NCBI GenBank assembly: GCA_964468725.1
Contig: CAYXVU010000085.1
Span: 1-22,771 of the forward strand
Direction of reading: 5' to 3'
Source: CAYXVU01 sp964468725
Lineage (GTDB): Bacteria; Acidobacteriota; Blastocatellia; UBA7656
DNA: 22,771 bases
Every line of letters begins with the position of its first letter. Positions within the stretch are counted from its first letter, which is position 1. Of this stretch, positions 6,610-13,989 are shown in pieces. The notes under the pieces are model-generated. The model had not been told where the DNA came from. It searched no databases and worked only from the letters and a program-made list of their open reading frames with translations. Both the position numbers and the translations under genes were made by a program.

Positions 6610-8685
6610 ATGCATAATCAAGAGAACCCGAAATACACGAATCGGCTAACCAACGAAACCAGCCCATATTTGCTTCAGCATGCGCATAACCCGGTTGATT
6701 GGTTCCCCTGGGGCGAAGAAGCTCTCGCCAAGTCGAAAGCGGAAGACAAACCCATTCTCCTCAGCATCGGATACGCGGCCTGTCATTGGTGTCACGTCAT
6801 GCATGAAGAGTCGTTTGAGAACGAGCCGATTGCCGCGATTATGAACGAGCATTTCGTCTGCATCAAAGTGGATCGCGAAGAGCGTCCCGACCTGGACTCG
6901 ATCTATATGAACGCCGTGCAGATGCTCACGGGACATGGCGGCTGGCCGATGACCATGTTTCTCACCCCCGATCTGAAACCCTTCTATGGGGGAACCTACT
7001 TCCCGCCGGTTGACCGACAAGGGATGCCCGGCTTTGCGCGCGTCTTGCTGACGATGGCCGAGATTTATAAAACCCGCCGCGACGAAGTCAACGAAAGCGC
7101 CGATTCGATTCTCGCCGAACTCGGCAAGCTCAACAACTTTCGCGTCACTGATGATCTGCTGACAACCGAGGTTTTGCATCAAGCCTTTTCAGGATTGGCC
7201 TCCCAGTTCGATAAGGCCGAAGGCGGCTTCGGGCGCGCCCCGAAATTTCCGCCTTCGATGAGCCTGATGTTTTTGCTGCGCTATTTCCTGCGCACCCATT
7301 CGCCGGAAGCTCTGCACCTGGTCGAATTCACCCTGCAAAAGATGGCGGCGGGCGGCATGTACGATCATCTTGGCGGCGGGTTTGCGCGCTATTCGGTGGA
7401 TGCGCTCTGGCTGGTTCCGCACTTTGAAAAGATGCTCTACGATAATGCACTGCTAGCGCGCATCTATCTGTATGCCTATCAAGCGACGAAAAACCCCGCC
7501 TATCGCCAAACCGCCGAAGAGATTTTGGAATATGTATTGCGCGACCTGACAGACCGAACAGGCGCGTTCTACTCTTCTGAAGACGCCGACAGCGAAGGCG
7601 AAGAAGGCAAGTTCTATGTCTGGACGAAAGCCGAAGTCATCCAGCATCTCGGAGCAGAGGAGGGCGAAATCTTTTGCTCCTACTTCGACATCACCGAAGC
7701 GGGCAACTTCGAACACGGCACGGCGATTCTTCATACCCCGCAAACGGTCGAAGCAGTTGCCGCGCAACACAGTCTGCCGACTGACGAACTCAAGCGCACC
7801 ATCGCAAGCGGCAAAAGCAAGCTCTTTCACCTGCGCGCGGCGCGGGCGCGACCATCGCTTGATGACAAGACCCTGACCGCGTGGAATGCGATGATGCTAA
7901 TGGCCTTTGCGGAAGCGGCAAATATCTTAGGCCGCGATGATTATCGCCAAGTCGCCATTCGCAATGCCGATTTTCTGCTGAATCATCTCGCGCGCGAAGG
8001 CCGATTGCTCCGCACTTATAAAAACGGCACGGCGAAACTGAACGGCTACCTCGAAGACTATGCCTATTTAAGCGAAGCTCTGCTGGCGGTGTACGAAGCA
8101 ACCTTCGACACACGCTATGTCACCGCCGCGCGCCAGCTTGCCGACTGCATGATCGAATACTTTTGGGATGAAGCCGAAGGCGGATTCTATTTCACCTCCT
8201 CAGACCATGAAGAGTTGATTCTGCGCAGCAAAGATTTTTTTGACAACGCTACGCCCTCGGGCAATTCGGTGGCGGCGATGGCGTTGTTGAAGTTGGCGTT
8301 GTTGACCGGACAGAGCAATTATCAGCGCATCGCCGCCACCATCTTTCGCATGATGCGACAAACGATGGTGCGCTTCCCCAACGGCTTCGGCTATCTGCTA
8401 TCGGCGCTCGATCTCTACCTCTCCGAAGCCCAAGAGATTGCCATCATCGGCAAGCCGGATTCGCACGAAGTCCGCCTATTGGTCGAAGAGATTTATAGAG
8501 GCTTTCTGCCTAACAAAGTGGTGGCCGCTCGTTCGCCAGATGATGAAGCCGCCACCCGCGCCATCCCACTGCTGGCCGACCGCGAGATGGTCAATCAGCA
8601 GGCGACCGTTTACGTCTGCCGCAATTACACTTGTCAATTGCCTGCAACGACCGTTGCCGAGTTGGCCGAGCGATTACAAGAATAG
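6610..8685 (+). CDS. DUF255 thioredoxin-domain protein (YyaL / SPATA20 family)
   Basis: A 691-residue protein of usual family length. The N-terminal half-domain is thioredoxin-like and starts with the family signature NRLTNETSPYLLQHAHNPVDW (begins at residue 11), followed by the redox motif CHWC (58-61) in YAACHWCHVMHEESF and then VDREERPDLD, GGWPMTMFLTPD and FYGGTYFPP. From about residue 200 on it has the alpha/alpha-barrel (six-hairpin glycosidase-like) part, with GGGFARYSVD, WLVPHFEKMLYDNALL, YSSEDADSEGEEGKFYVW, DDKTLTAWNAMM and NSVAAMALLKLA. No signal peptide is present, so it is probably cytoplasmic. The biochemical role is unsettled for the family; disulfide handling or sugar metabolism has been proposed from the fold. 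It stands alone behind its own promoter and is convergent with the next gene. Confidence 0.93.
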   Translation: MHNQENPKYTNRLTNETSPYLLQHAHNPVDWFPWGEEALAKSKAEDKPILLSIGYAACHWCHVMHEESFENEPIAAIMNEHFVCIKVDREERPDLDSIYMNAVQMLTGHGGWPMTMFLTPDLKPFYGGTYFPPVDRQGMPGFARVLLTMAEIYKTRRDEVNESADSILAELGKLNNFRVTDDLLTTEVLHQAFSGLASQFDKAEGGFGRAPKFPPSMSLMFLLRYFLRTHSPEALHLVEFTLQKMAAGGMYDHLGGGFARYSVDALWLVPHFEKMLYDNALLARIYLYAYQATKNPAYRQTAEEILEYVLRDLTDRTGAFYSSEDADSEGEEGKFYVWTKAEVIQHLGAEEGEIFCSYFDITEAGNFEHGTAILHTPQTVEAVAAQHSLPTDELKRTIASGKSKLFHLRAARARPSLDDKTLTAWNAMMLMAFAEAANILGRDDYRQVAIRNADFLLNHLAREGRLLRTYKNGTAKLNGYLEDYAYLSEALLAVYEATFDTRYVTAARQLADCMIEYFWDEAEGGFYFTSSDHEELILRSKDFFDNATPSGNSVAAMALLKLALLTGQSNYQRIAATIFRMMRQTMVRFPNGFGYLLSALDLYLSEAQEIAIIGKPDSHEVRLLVEEIYRGFLPNKVVAARSPDDEAATRAIPLLADREMVNQQATVYVCRNYTCQLPATTVAELAERLQE

Positions 8686-8700
8686 AGTGCGGCTCAAGGC

Positions 8701-8726
8701 GCAGCCTCTCGGGGAGAAAAGGCTGC
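8701..8726. terminator. hairpin between convergent genes
   Basis: GCAGCCT (8701-8707) and AGGCTGC (8720-8726) pair perfectly, and CTC (8708-8710) and GAG (8714-8716) can extend the stem inside. It lies 16 bases after the DUF255 stop, in the convergent gap 8686-8826. There is no U tract, so it may be a 3'-end stabilising stem rather than a classical intrinsic terminator. Confidence 0.4.
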
Positions 8727-8826
8727 CCGCGAATTAGGCAAATCACGCGAACTCGTTGGCGGGACTGCGAACCATTTTGCCTGATGCACAGCCAGCGGGT
8801 TTTGCCTCATCGTTGTGGGGCTGTCA

Positions 8827-11016
8827 TCACGGTAGCCTGATGGTAATCGAATTCGTGGCCTTCCCATTCGCATTCATAACCTGCACCGTGTTGTCGCCTG
8901 CTACCAATCCGAGTTTCTTCTGTTTCCCTTTCAAAATGATCGCGGTATCGGAAGCCGACGAGACGCGCGCCGTTTGGTCTGTGTCATTGATAAAGACTTT
9001 GGCATTGGCGGCGAACCGATAGCCGGAGAGAGTGATTTTCTTTCTGCCATCGAACGTCGCTGACACCAGAAACGGAGAGGTCGGGTCGAAGGCCGCGCAG
9101 AGAGCAAAGTAGAGTTGTCGCGGTTGGCGGTCAATGGTGACCGCGCCAAAATACTCTTCGTTGGCAAAGTGATCGGGATGCCCGTTGAGCAAGAAAAATC
9201 CGTTCGGCTCTTGTGAAGTTGGCGGAGATACTTTCCACCACTCGTCGCTGAAGATGAAAGCCATGCCGCCCAAGCAGACTTGACCGGGATTGTCAGCCGA
9301 TAGGTGATCGAGAATATCTTTCCACAAACTGAGGTTCCATTGCGCCTGCATCGCTTCGTCAATCGCCCCTTGCGGCGGATTGGTCGTAGTCGTCGAGCGA
9401 AAGGCATCGGTGCCGTATTCGCCGATAAACATCGGTTTGGAACTGAGCGCCGCCCACTGCGTAAACAGATCGCCAAAGCGATTGCCTCTGTAGATATTCA
9501 GTCCCCACACATCTACGCTGGTGCAAACGGTGTTGACGTAACGTTGCGTGTCAGCCAGCCGCAATCCGTCGGCAGCGATAGCAATCTCTCCATAGCTGCT
9601 GGCCACAGGGTGCTGGCTATCGAGTTGTTTGACTAAGGCGGCAGCCGTCTGGGTGCGCTCTGCCGCCTCTTGAACCGAATTGGCGACGCCGAAGTAGCGA
9701 TTGATATTCCACTCTGAACCGAGCGACCACATCAGAATCGCCGGATGATTCTTATAGCGGTTGACCGCTTGTTCGACCCGAACGAGATTGTTGATGGCAT
9801 CGTCTATGGTCATCACTACCATGATCTGCTGGGCGTAAAACTGATCGAGCAAAGCAAGACCATCCTCATCCAATCCGGGATCAATGAAGAGCCGCACCGT
9901 ATTGATCTTCATCTGTTTCAAAAGCGGCAGGTCGGTCGTTGCCCAGATTTTGAACTCGCGCCGACGAATCTCGGCATTGTTAGGGTCGAACGGCGATGTG
10001 TTGGTGGTTCGACTGGCAGGCGAGTAGTTGATGCCAATGATGGGAAAGACAATCTCCGGCGCGAGCGCGCCGTCGAGGTTGCGCCGACGCAGAAAGAGTT
10101 GGCGGCCTCGAATTTCAACGAGACTGGCCCCCAATTCGACCGGTTCCGGCTCTTCCACCGTAAAGCTTTCGGTCAGCGTATCGGGGCAATCAATTTGGCT
10201 GAGGGTGATCGGGCCGCTGAGGGCCGTCTTCGGCACTACGGTGTTGATCGTTTGCCCGTCGGCGCTAATCGTGAAGTTCGCTGCGGCGTTACCGGAGAAC
10301 TTTACCGACTGAACAGCAGACAGATTCAGTCCGCGAATCGTGATGGGAGTCTCCACCAATCCGCCGGTTGGGCTGATGCCTGTCACTGTCGGGCATGGCG
10401 GAGTGATCGTGACTGACTCTTGCACCGACACATCTACGCCATTGTTCAACGCTTCGCGCGCTTGCCCTTGCCCTTTATATACAGCTAGCGCCCATGAATT
10501 GCGGAAGCAGTAATTCAAAACCTGCTGACTCCCCAAGCCGGTCAGTTCGTTCAGAACGCTGCTGACCCATGAGAAGGGAAAGCGGGAGCAAGAATTATCC
10601 AGATTGAGACCGGCTTCATCGCCGACCGCAATCAACACCAGCGTGCCGGGAGGCAGGCTTCTCAAGAAGGTAACCAACGCGCTAGCAGCGCTTCCAGTGG
10701 TGCGCGTAAACCAGGTGTCAAAGTTCATCACCGGATGCAGCAATTCACCATCCAACGGGTTGATGGCAACAACCGTAAATCCGCGCCCGCCGCCGCCGCC
10801 GCCGGTTCGCCGATAAAATAGGGAGCCGTTCTTATAAAACTCGACATAGCCGCATTCGAATGAATTGACGCAACCGCGTGATACGGCGCGATAGGTAACG
10901 GTGCGAATTTGACCGGCTGGATTGAGGGCAATTCCGGCCTGAACCGGGCGCGGCAACCGATGAGGAAAACCGAGCAGAACGCACCCCAGAATCATCATGA
11001 GTAAGAATTGTCTCAT
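8827..11016 (-). CDS. secreted ILEI/FAM3-like + TIG + glycosidase-like TIM barrel fusion
   Basis: A 729-residue exported protein. Signal peptide 1-27 has likely cleavage after PVQA, and GGAGGAAGG lies just upstream of the ATG. Residues about 37-185 resemble the ILEI/FAM3 domain: GFTVVAINPLDGELL, FDTW, LPPGTLVLIAVGDEA, LGSQQVLNYCFRNSWALAVYKG. An IPT/TIG domain covers about 208-287. Residues about 300-640 look like a GH2/GH5-type (clan A) TIM barrel: IIGINYSP, LLKQMKINTVRLFID, YKNHPAILMWSLGSEWN with candidate acid/base Glu435, VWGLNIYRG, and PMFIGEYGTDAF with candidate nucleophile Glu533. A second IPT-like domain closes the protein (645-729). The usual NE dyad before the acid/base is SE here. 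A role in binding and cutting an extracellular glycan is inferred. The Gly6 run at 72-77 comes from a GCC repeat on the + strand. Confidence 0.8.
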   Translation of the reverse strand: MRQFLLMMILGCVLLGFPHRLPRPVQAGIALNPAGQIRTVTYRAVSRGCVNSFECGYVEFYKNGSLFYRRTGGGGGGRGFTVVAINPLDGELLHPVMNFDTWFTRTTGSAASALVTFLRSLPPGTLVLIAVGDEAGLNLDNSCSRFPFSWVSSVLNELTGLGSQQVLNYCFRNSWALAVYKGQGQAREALNNGVDVSVQESVTITPPCPTVTGISPTGGLVETPITIRGLNLSAVQSVKFSGNAAANFTISADGQTINTVVPKTALSGPITLSQIDCPDTLTESFTVEEPEPVELGASLVEIRGRQLFLRRRNLDGALAPEIVFPIIGINYSPASRTTNTSPFDPNNAEIRRREFKIWATTDLPLLKQMKINTVRLFIDPGLDEDGLALLDQFYAQQIMVVMTIDDAINNLVRVEQAVNRYKNHPAILMWSLGSEWNINRYFGVANSVQEAAERTQTAAALVKQLDSQHPVASSYGEIAIAADGLRLADTQRYVNTVCTSVDVWGLNIYRGNRFGDLFTQWAALSSKPMFIGEYGTDAFRSTTTTNPPQGAIDEAMQAQWNLSLWKDILDHLSADNPGQVCLGGMAFIFSDEWWKVSPPTSQEPNGFFLLNGHPDHFANEEYFGAVTIDRQPRQLYFALCAAFDPTSPFLVSATFDGRKKITLSGYRFAANAKVFINDTDQTARVSSASDTAIILKGKQKKLGLVAGDNTVQVMNANGKATNSITIRLP

Positions 11017-11150
11017 GGGAGCCTTCCTCCTTCCGACAGAGTGATACGGTGAATCGAACTGATACTCTATCGGGCAGCCTACTAAAAAAAATCGTTTTTG
11101 ATGCCAGGGAATAGAAGCCTTCCTAACTCAGAGAGCCGTTTATTTTGAAA

Positions 11151-11206
11151 GCCGGTTTGAAACGGGAGGTCGGGGCGACTGCCGCCATCTCTCCCTTGCG
11201 ACCGGC
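11151..11206 (-). terminator. nested hairpin after the unrecognised gene
   Basis: Read on the minus strand, GCCGGT and ACCGGC form an outer stem enclosing GGGAG/CTCCC and then GGCG/CGCC, followed by a short TTTC. It begins 14 bases after the stop of the 249-residue gene. It could end that transcript or be a small structured element. The remainder of the 11017-11219 gap holds only an A8-TCG-T5 stretch at about 11083-11098. Confidence 0.4.
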
Positions 11207-11219
11207 GGTTTTCATTCGC

Positions 11220-11969
11220 TTACGCTTCCGCGAGGTTGAGCAGAAAGTCCACTTGCCAATCATCGGCAAAGGATAGGTTGTGAGGTCGCTGCGGCAGCGG
11301 AGCGGCGGTGATTTCCGCCATCACAAATCGTTCGGATCGTAACAAATCAGGATACTTGGTTCGCAAGAGATAACACCAAATCAAGGTGCTATTGCCATCC
11401 ATTCCGAATGCCGTCAACAAGGTCGGCCCCGCTTCGGTCAACTTGGTCAGCAGCAAAAAAGCAGCCGTCTTTACCTCGCCTTCTTCCATGTACTGCCAGC
11501 GATGTTCTTCCCGATTGCTGATATAGGGCGTGCGGTGGCGGCGGTAGTACGCGCCTTGATGCATGGTAAAGTTGATCTCGCCTCGATTAAGAAATTTCAA
11601 CTGCGGCGCAAGGGCTTTGGCCAACGTAATGCGCGAACGCCGACAGACATCGAAGTAGCGATGCACCGCGTTCAAGATGGCGCTCTCCATCGGCGTGCCG
11701 CTGCGGCGAATATACTTTCGATCAAACTCGTCATCGTTGAGCGGTGGCCGGGTGCTTAATACGATCAGATCGGAAGGGTCAAAATCCTGCGGTCGCAACG
11801 TGTGCGTCGGGTCGGGAAAGTTAAAGAGCAGTCCGCCATAACGAAATTGATGGTCATACAGCGGTGCCATCAGTTCGGCGAAGGCATCGCCATCGCGCAG
11901 GTCATGAAGGCGCGGCCTCCCTTGAGATGGCGATTCCGGATAGCTGAAGTGATAGACCAATCGGGGCAT
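11220..11969 (-). CDS. hypothetical protein, not recognised
   Basis: A 249-residue soluble protein with no signal peptide or membrane helix. I do not recognise the family. Visible traits are an aromatic start (MPRLVYHFSYPES), an acidic stretch (LHDLRDGDAFAELMAPLYDHQFRYGG), PSDLIVLSTRPPLNDDEFDRKY at about 65-87, an Arg/Lys-rich middle (RRSRITLAKALAPQLKFL), and the long segment KTAAFLLLTKLTEAG, then FGMDGNSTLIWCYLLRTKYP. That last segment reads like a small alpha/beta domain. The start has GGAG about 9 bases upstream. It stands alone between the ILEI-type gene and the DUF1003 gene on the same strand, with gaps of more than 200 bases on both sides, so it is probably a single-gene unit. Codon use looks like its neighbours, and the frame is clean over 750 bases. 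Confidence 0.7.
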   Translation of the reverse strand: MPRLVYHFSYPESPSQGRPRLHDLRDGDAFAELMAPLYDHQFRYGGLLFNFPDPTHTLRPQDFDPSDLIVLSTRPPLNDDEFDRKYIRRSGTPMESAILNAVHRYFDVCRRSRITLAKALAPQLKFLNRGEINFTMHQGAYYRRHRTPYISNREEHRWQYMEEGEVKTAAFLLLTKLTEAGPTLLTAFGMDGNSTLIWCYLLRTKYPDLLRSERFVMAEITAAPLPQRPHNLSFADDWQVDFLLNLAEA

Positions 11970-12001
11970 AAGGAGGCTCCTCTGTAGCTAGAACACGAAC
12001 C

Positions 12002-12029
12002 AGTATGCTGTAGGTGAAACCGGTAACAA
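12002..12029 (-). promoter_or_regulatory. possible promoter for the 249-residue hypothetical gene
   Basis: On the minus strand, TTGTTA (12029-12024) and CATACT (12007-12002) are 16 bases apart, each with 4 of 6 consensus matches. This is about 35 bases from the start codon at 11969. The match is weak. Confidence 0.3.
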
Positions 12030-12239
12030 CCAAACAGAGCAACGGCGGTCTCGAATCGTAATGGCATCGCCCATAAAAGGCAATTGCCAAGGCGCACCCT
12101 GCCAGCCATAAGCGGCAGAGCGTTGTGGCGCTCAATCGGGTACGCAAAAGAAGCGGACATCACAAAGCAGGCTTCGCCAATCTATTGATTGCCGATGTCC
12201 TCATCTTATCTAATTGGGAGTCCTCCAGATTCGATTTTC

Positions 12240-12264
12240 GGTTCGACACGGAGGCAAGCGAACC
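12240..12264 (-). terminator. possible hairpin downstream of the DUF1003 gene
   Basis: GGTTCG (12240-12245) and CGAACC (12259-12264) pair perfectly around 13 bases, about 20 bases after the DUF1003 stop. GAAAATCG follows on the minus strand rather than a U tract, so function as a terminator is doubtful. Confidence 0.3.
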
Positions 12265-12284
12265 TGCGAAATGCGGAACCGCGT

Positions 12285-12854
12285 TCAGGGCGTGGGTGCG
12301 GGAGGGTGGCTTTCGTTGAGCATCCGTTCGAGCAAAGCGATCTGTTGCTGTTGCATGGCGATCAGATCAGTCCAGTATTTCTCTTTCAGCTCATCCAGCT
12401 TTTCATGCAGGGTGCGGATTTCGAGTTCAGCTTTCAAATTGACTTCATAATCATTGGCGGCGTTGAGGCGATCTTTTGCTGCTTGCCGGTTCTGCGACAT
12501 CATGATGATCGGCGCTTGCAAAGAGGCGAGCATCGAAAGAAAGAGATTCAGGAGAATGTAGGGGAAGGGATCGAAATCGCTGCCGTAGCGACTGAGGATG
12601 GCGGAATTGAGAATCACCCAACCGATTAGCGCACTGCAAAAGATCAAGATGAATGTCCATGACCCGCCGAAGGCCGCGATCTGATCGGCCAGTTTTTCGC
12701 CGAAGGTGCGCTCGTCTTCGAAGATGCGGTTGGTATTGCGACTGACATAGGCGCGTTCGAGAAAGTATTTGACGACGCGGCGTTCCCGCTCCGTCAGCTT
12801 GTCCCACTCCTTCTTTAACACCTTGCGAGAGATTTCCTGTGCCTTTGCACTCAT
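12285..12854 (-). CDS. DUF1003 family membrane protein
   Basis: A 189-residue inner-membrane protein. The ATG at 12854 is preferred over an in-frame start at 12914 because GGAGAA precedes it by about 8 bases and it gives the usual family N-terminus. A charged N-terminal part (KKEWDKLTERERRVVKYFLER, begins at residue 14) leads to helix 1 (about 66-83) and helix 2 (about 98-118). The family signature DFDPFPYILLNLFLSMLASL begins at 93 and continues into QAPIIMMSQNRQAAKDR. After it comes a cytoplasmic coiled coil (about 128-180, ending QQQQIALLERMLNES). Its biochemical role is unknown; DUF1003 sometimes occurs with metal-transport domains. It begins 66 bases after the small membrane-anchored protein on the same strand, so the two may be cotranscribed. 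Confidence 0.88.
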   Translation of the reverse strand: MSAKAQEISRKVLKKEWDKLTERERRVVKYFLERAYVSRNTNRIFEDERTFGEKLADQIAAFGGSWTFILIFCSALIGWVILNSAILSRYGSDFDPFPYILLNLFLSMLASLQAPIIMMSQNRQAAKDRLNAANDYEVNLKAELEIRTLHEKLDELKEKYWTDLIAMQQQQIALLERMLNESHPPAPTP

Positions 12855-12920
12855 CAGCCTGTTCTCCTTTCCTTGATCGTCATCAACAGATGGCCGATGA
12901 GATTGTACCAGCAACCGGCA

Positions 12921-13298
12921 TCAGGGAGCGGCGGCTTCCAGCAAGACCACATCTCGGGCAATGTACTGACCGGCTTTTTGGCTATAGCGCACTCGCGCTT
13001 TCAGATTGGAAGTAGGGGTAGCGAAGGTAACCGAATGGTCGGAGCCCGACATCTTCGTAGAAGGGTCAAACGCGAAGGTTATCGCCTGCCTGCCGGTATC
13101 GAGCACAAAAGTTCCCCGCTCGGTATCGACGCTACGAATCAGCCCCTCGGCCATCTGCGTTGATCGGTTTTCGTCGGTTTGTCGTTGCGGATGGCGGGAG
13201 GGAGAGAGCGTGTTGCCGAGGCGGAGTTTAAAGAGCAGATAGCCGGATAACACGAATAAGACCAAGATGAGGCTCAGGGCTTTCGCTATCTTATTCAT
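12921..13298 (-). CDS. small membrane-anchored protein with a DUF5666-like beta domain
   Basis: A 125-residue protein counted from MNKIAKALS. The longer in-frame start at 13364 is rejected: its extra residues (MPPFQKGGEEGG) are the translation of a dispersed repeat, and they push the hydrophobic helix away from the N-terminus. A signal anchor or uncleaved signal lies at residues 8-25. After a polar linker (30-48) there is a compact beta-rich domain, EGLIRSVDTERGTFVLDTG then FAFDPSTKM, LKARVRYSQ and YIARDVVLLEA, which resembles the small OB-like DUF5666 fold. No catalytic residues are evident. It probably acts outside the membrane, and the function is unknown. Confidence 0.72.
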   Translation of the reverse strand: MNKIAKALSLILVLFVLSGYLLFKLRLGNTLSPSRHPQRQTDENRSTQMAEGLIRSVDTERGTFVLDTGRQAITFAFDPSTKMSGSDHSVTFATPTSNLKARVRYSQKAGQYIARDVVLLEAAAP

Positions 13299-13341
13299 TA
13301 GCACCCCCAGGGCTTGGCTCTCTTTGTTGCCTCCCTCTTCC

Positions 13342-13412
13342 CCTCCCTTCTGAAAAGGAGGCATATAGGCGGGCGCGCTTCAGCCGATTGCTGTAAGTGG
13401 TGAAGCGCGTCC
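13342..13412. repeat. palindromic, probably dispersed intergenic element
   Basis: GGGCGCGCTTCA (13371-13382) pairs with TGAAGCGCGTCC (13401-13412), 12 bp with a single G-U, around an 18-base loop. Next to it, CCTCCCTTCTGAAAAGGAGG (13342-13361) forms a second palindrome, of the PPFQKGG type commonly seen when dispersed repeats are translated. Neither is obviously a terminator for a flanking gene. Membership of a genome-wide family is inferred and not shown in this window. Confidence 0.45.
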
Positions 13413-13506
13413 GCAAGGAGGCAGGCTCCGATACAAAAATATAAAGTTGGAGCCTTGCCTCGGTTAATCGGGAGCGATGCGGGGACAAGAGAATCGGTCG
13501 TCTTCT

Positions 13507-13532
13507 GTCACCCTCTCGCCTGATAGGGTGAC
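13507..13532. promoter_or_regulatory. 8-bp perfect inverted repeat
   Basis: GTCACCCT (13507-13514) and AGGGTGAC (13525-13532) form a perfect dyad with a 10-base spacer. It lies about 210 bases upstream of the small membrane-anchored protein gene and beyond the terminator of the following unit. The spacing suits a dimeric repressor or a hairpin. No adjoining T run is present. Confidence 0.35.
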
Positions 13533-13596
13533 TGGCGCTTTTGACGATCCGGTTTCGGCATCCGGGATTGAGGCAATTCGAAAACCTATGTGCGAT

Positions 13597-13632
13597 AAAA
13601 AATCAGAGCGGATTCAACTGCCAACCCGCTCT
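13597..13632 (-). terminator. intrinsic terminator of the small secreted basic protein gene
   Basis: On the minus strand, AGAGCGG (13632-13626) and CCGCTCT (13611-13605) form a 7-bp GC-rich stem with a 14-base loop, followed by GA and six T residues (13602-13597). It lies 44 bases after the stop codon. This is the clearest rho-independent terminator in the window. Confidence 0.75.
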
Positions 13633-13675
13633 ACTATGAAAAAGGCTTTCGAAAAGGCGACCCTGCCCAATTGAA

Positions 13676-13909
13676 CTAGTGCTTCTTCGGAGTCGTGGAA
13701 GAAGTCTGCGACGGATTCTTGGCTTTGCGATGGCGTCGTTTCCTATGCTTCGCGGTGGTCATCGTCTTTGCCGACGCTGTCGTACTCGACGCTTGCGCCG
13801 TTGACGAGGGGGGTTTCGGCTGCTTAGCCGTTTTGGCATCGGTTCCGGCAAACGCCGAGGCGGCAGCCAACGCCATGATGACGGTTCCAAGCATAATGAG
13901 TCTCTTCAT
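13676..13909 (-). CDS. small secreted lysine-rich protein with a sigma54-type promoter
   Basis: A 77-residue precursor. The ATG at 13909 is chosen because GGAGG (13915-13919) lies 5 bases upstream and the product starts with a textbook signal peptide (MKRLIMLGTVIMALAAASAFA, cleavage after residue 21). The in-frame start at 13975 would bury that signal. The mature part of about 56 residues is low in complexity and strongly basic: KTAKQPKPPSSTAQASSTTA, then KHRKRRHRKAKN, then SQTSSTTPKKH. It has no cysteine and no recognisable domain. It resembles in style the Asr-like or other Ala/Lys/Ser-rich envelope stress proteins, but no homology is claimed. A consensus -24/-12 promoter lies upstream, a strong terminator lies downstream, and the gene for a sigma54-activating response regulator is the next upstream gene on the same strand. 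It is therefore probably a separately transcribed, inducible target of that regulator. Confidence 0.72.
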   Translation of the reverse strand: MKRLIMLGTVIMALAAASAFAGTDAKTAKQPKPPSSTAQASSTTASAKTMTTAKHRKRRHRKAKNPSQTSSTTPKKH

Positions 13910-13937
13910 CTTTTCCTCCAGATATGTTTTCGCGCGC

Positions 13938-13966
13938 GGTCTGATGAGCACTAACGCTCTCTGACC
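13938..13966 (-). other. imperfect hairpin in the 5' leader of the small secreted protein
   Basis: GGTC and GACC pair as an outer stem and GAGC/GCTC as an inner stem, with unequal bulges and a 6-base loop. It would lie within the first 40 bases of a transcript starting near 13977, upstream of the ribosome site. It could protect the 5' end or modulate translation. Confidence 0.3.
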
Positions 13967-13974
13967 AGCCGACA

Positions 13975-13989
13975 CAGAACGAAGTTCTG
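13975..13989. promoter_or_regulatory. palindrome overlapping the -12 element and transcription start
   Basis: CAGAAC-GAA-GTTCTG is a perfect 6-bp dyad with a 3-base centre. It covers -12 to about +3 of the predicted sigma54 transcript. A protein bound there would block initiation, or the transcript could begin inside it. Confidence 0.45.

Larger units (their letters stand above)
11970..12284. other. 315-base gap without a convincing gene
   Basis: Holds a possible promoter for the downstream hypothetical gene (12002-12029) and a possible hairpin 3' of the DUF1003 gene (12240-12264). Two overlapping minus-strand frames (about 11870-12163) run into the hypothetical gene out of frame. They lack ribosome sites, and one begins only with TTG, so they are not called. 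Confidence 0.6.
13299..13675. other. 377-base gap with repeat-like palindromes and a terminator
   Basis: No believable gene. From low to high coordinate it contains a GGAGG-type palindrome (CCTCCCTTCTGAAAAGGAGG, 13342-13361), a 12-bp inverted repeat (13371-13412), an AT-rich stretch (about 13430-13447), an 8-bp perfect inverted repeat (13507-13532) and the intrinsic terminator of the next gene (13597-13632). The + strand frame at 13477-13674 has no ribosome site and covers the terminator, so it is not called. Confidence 0.65.

Noticed and set aside
9745..10416. 223-codon + strand frame
   Set aside because: Antisense shadow of the ILEI/glycosidase fusion gene.
11902..12147. Possible small membrane protein on the minus strand
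   Set aside because: Starts at TTG with no ribosome site and overlaps the 249-residue gene in another frame.
13477..13674. 65-codon + strand frame
   Set aside because: No ribosome site, and it spans the intrinsic terminator at 13597-13632.
13975..13989. LexA/DinR SOS box
   Set aside because: GAAC and GTTC are 3 bases apart rather than the 4 of the Gram-positive-type box, and the downstream gene is not SOS-like.
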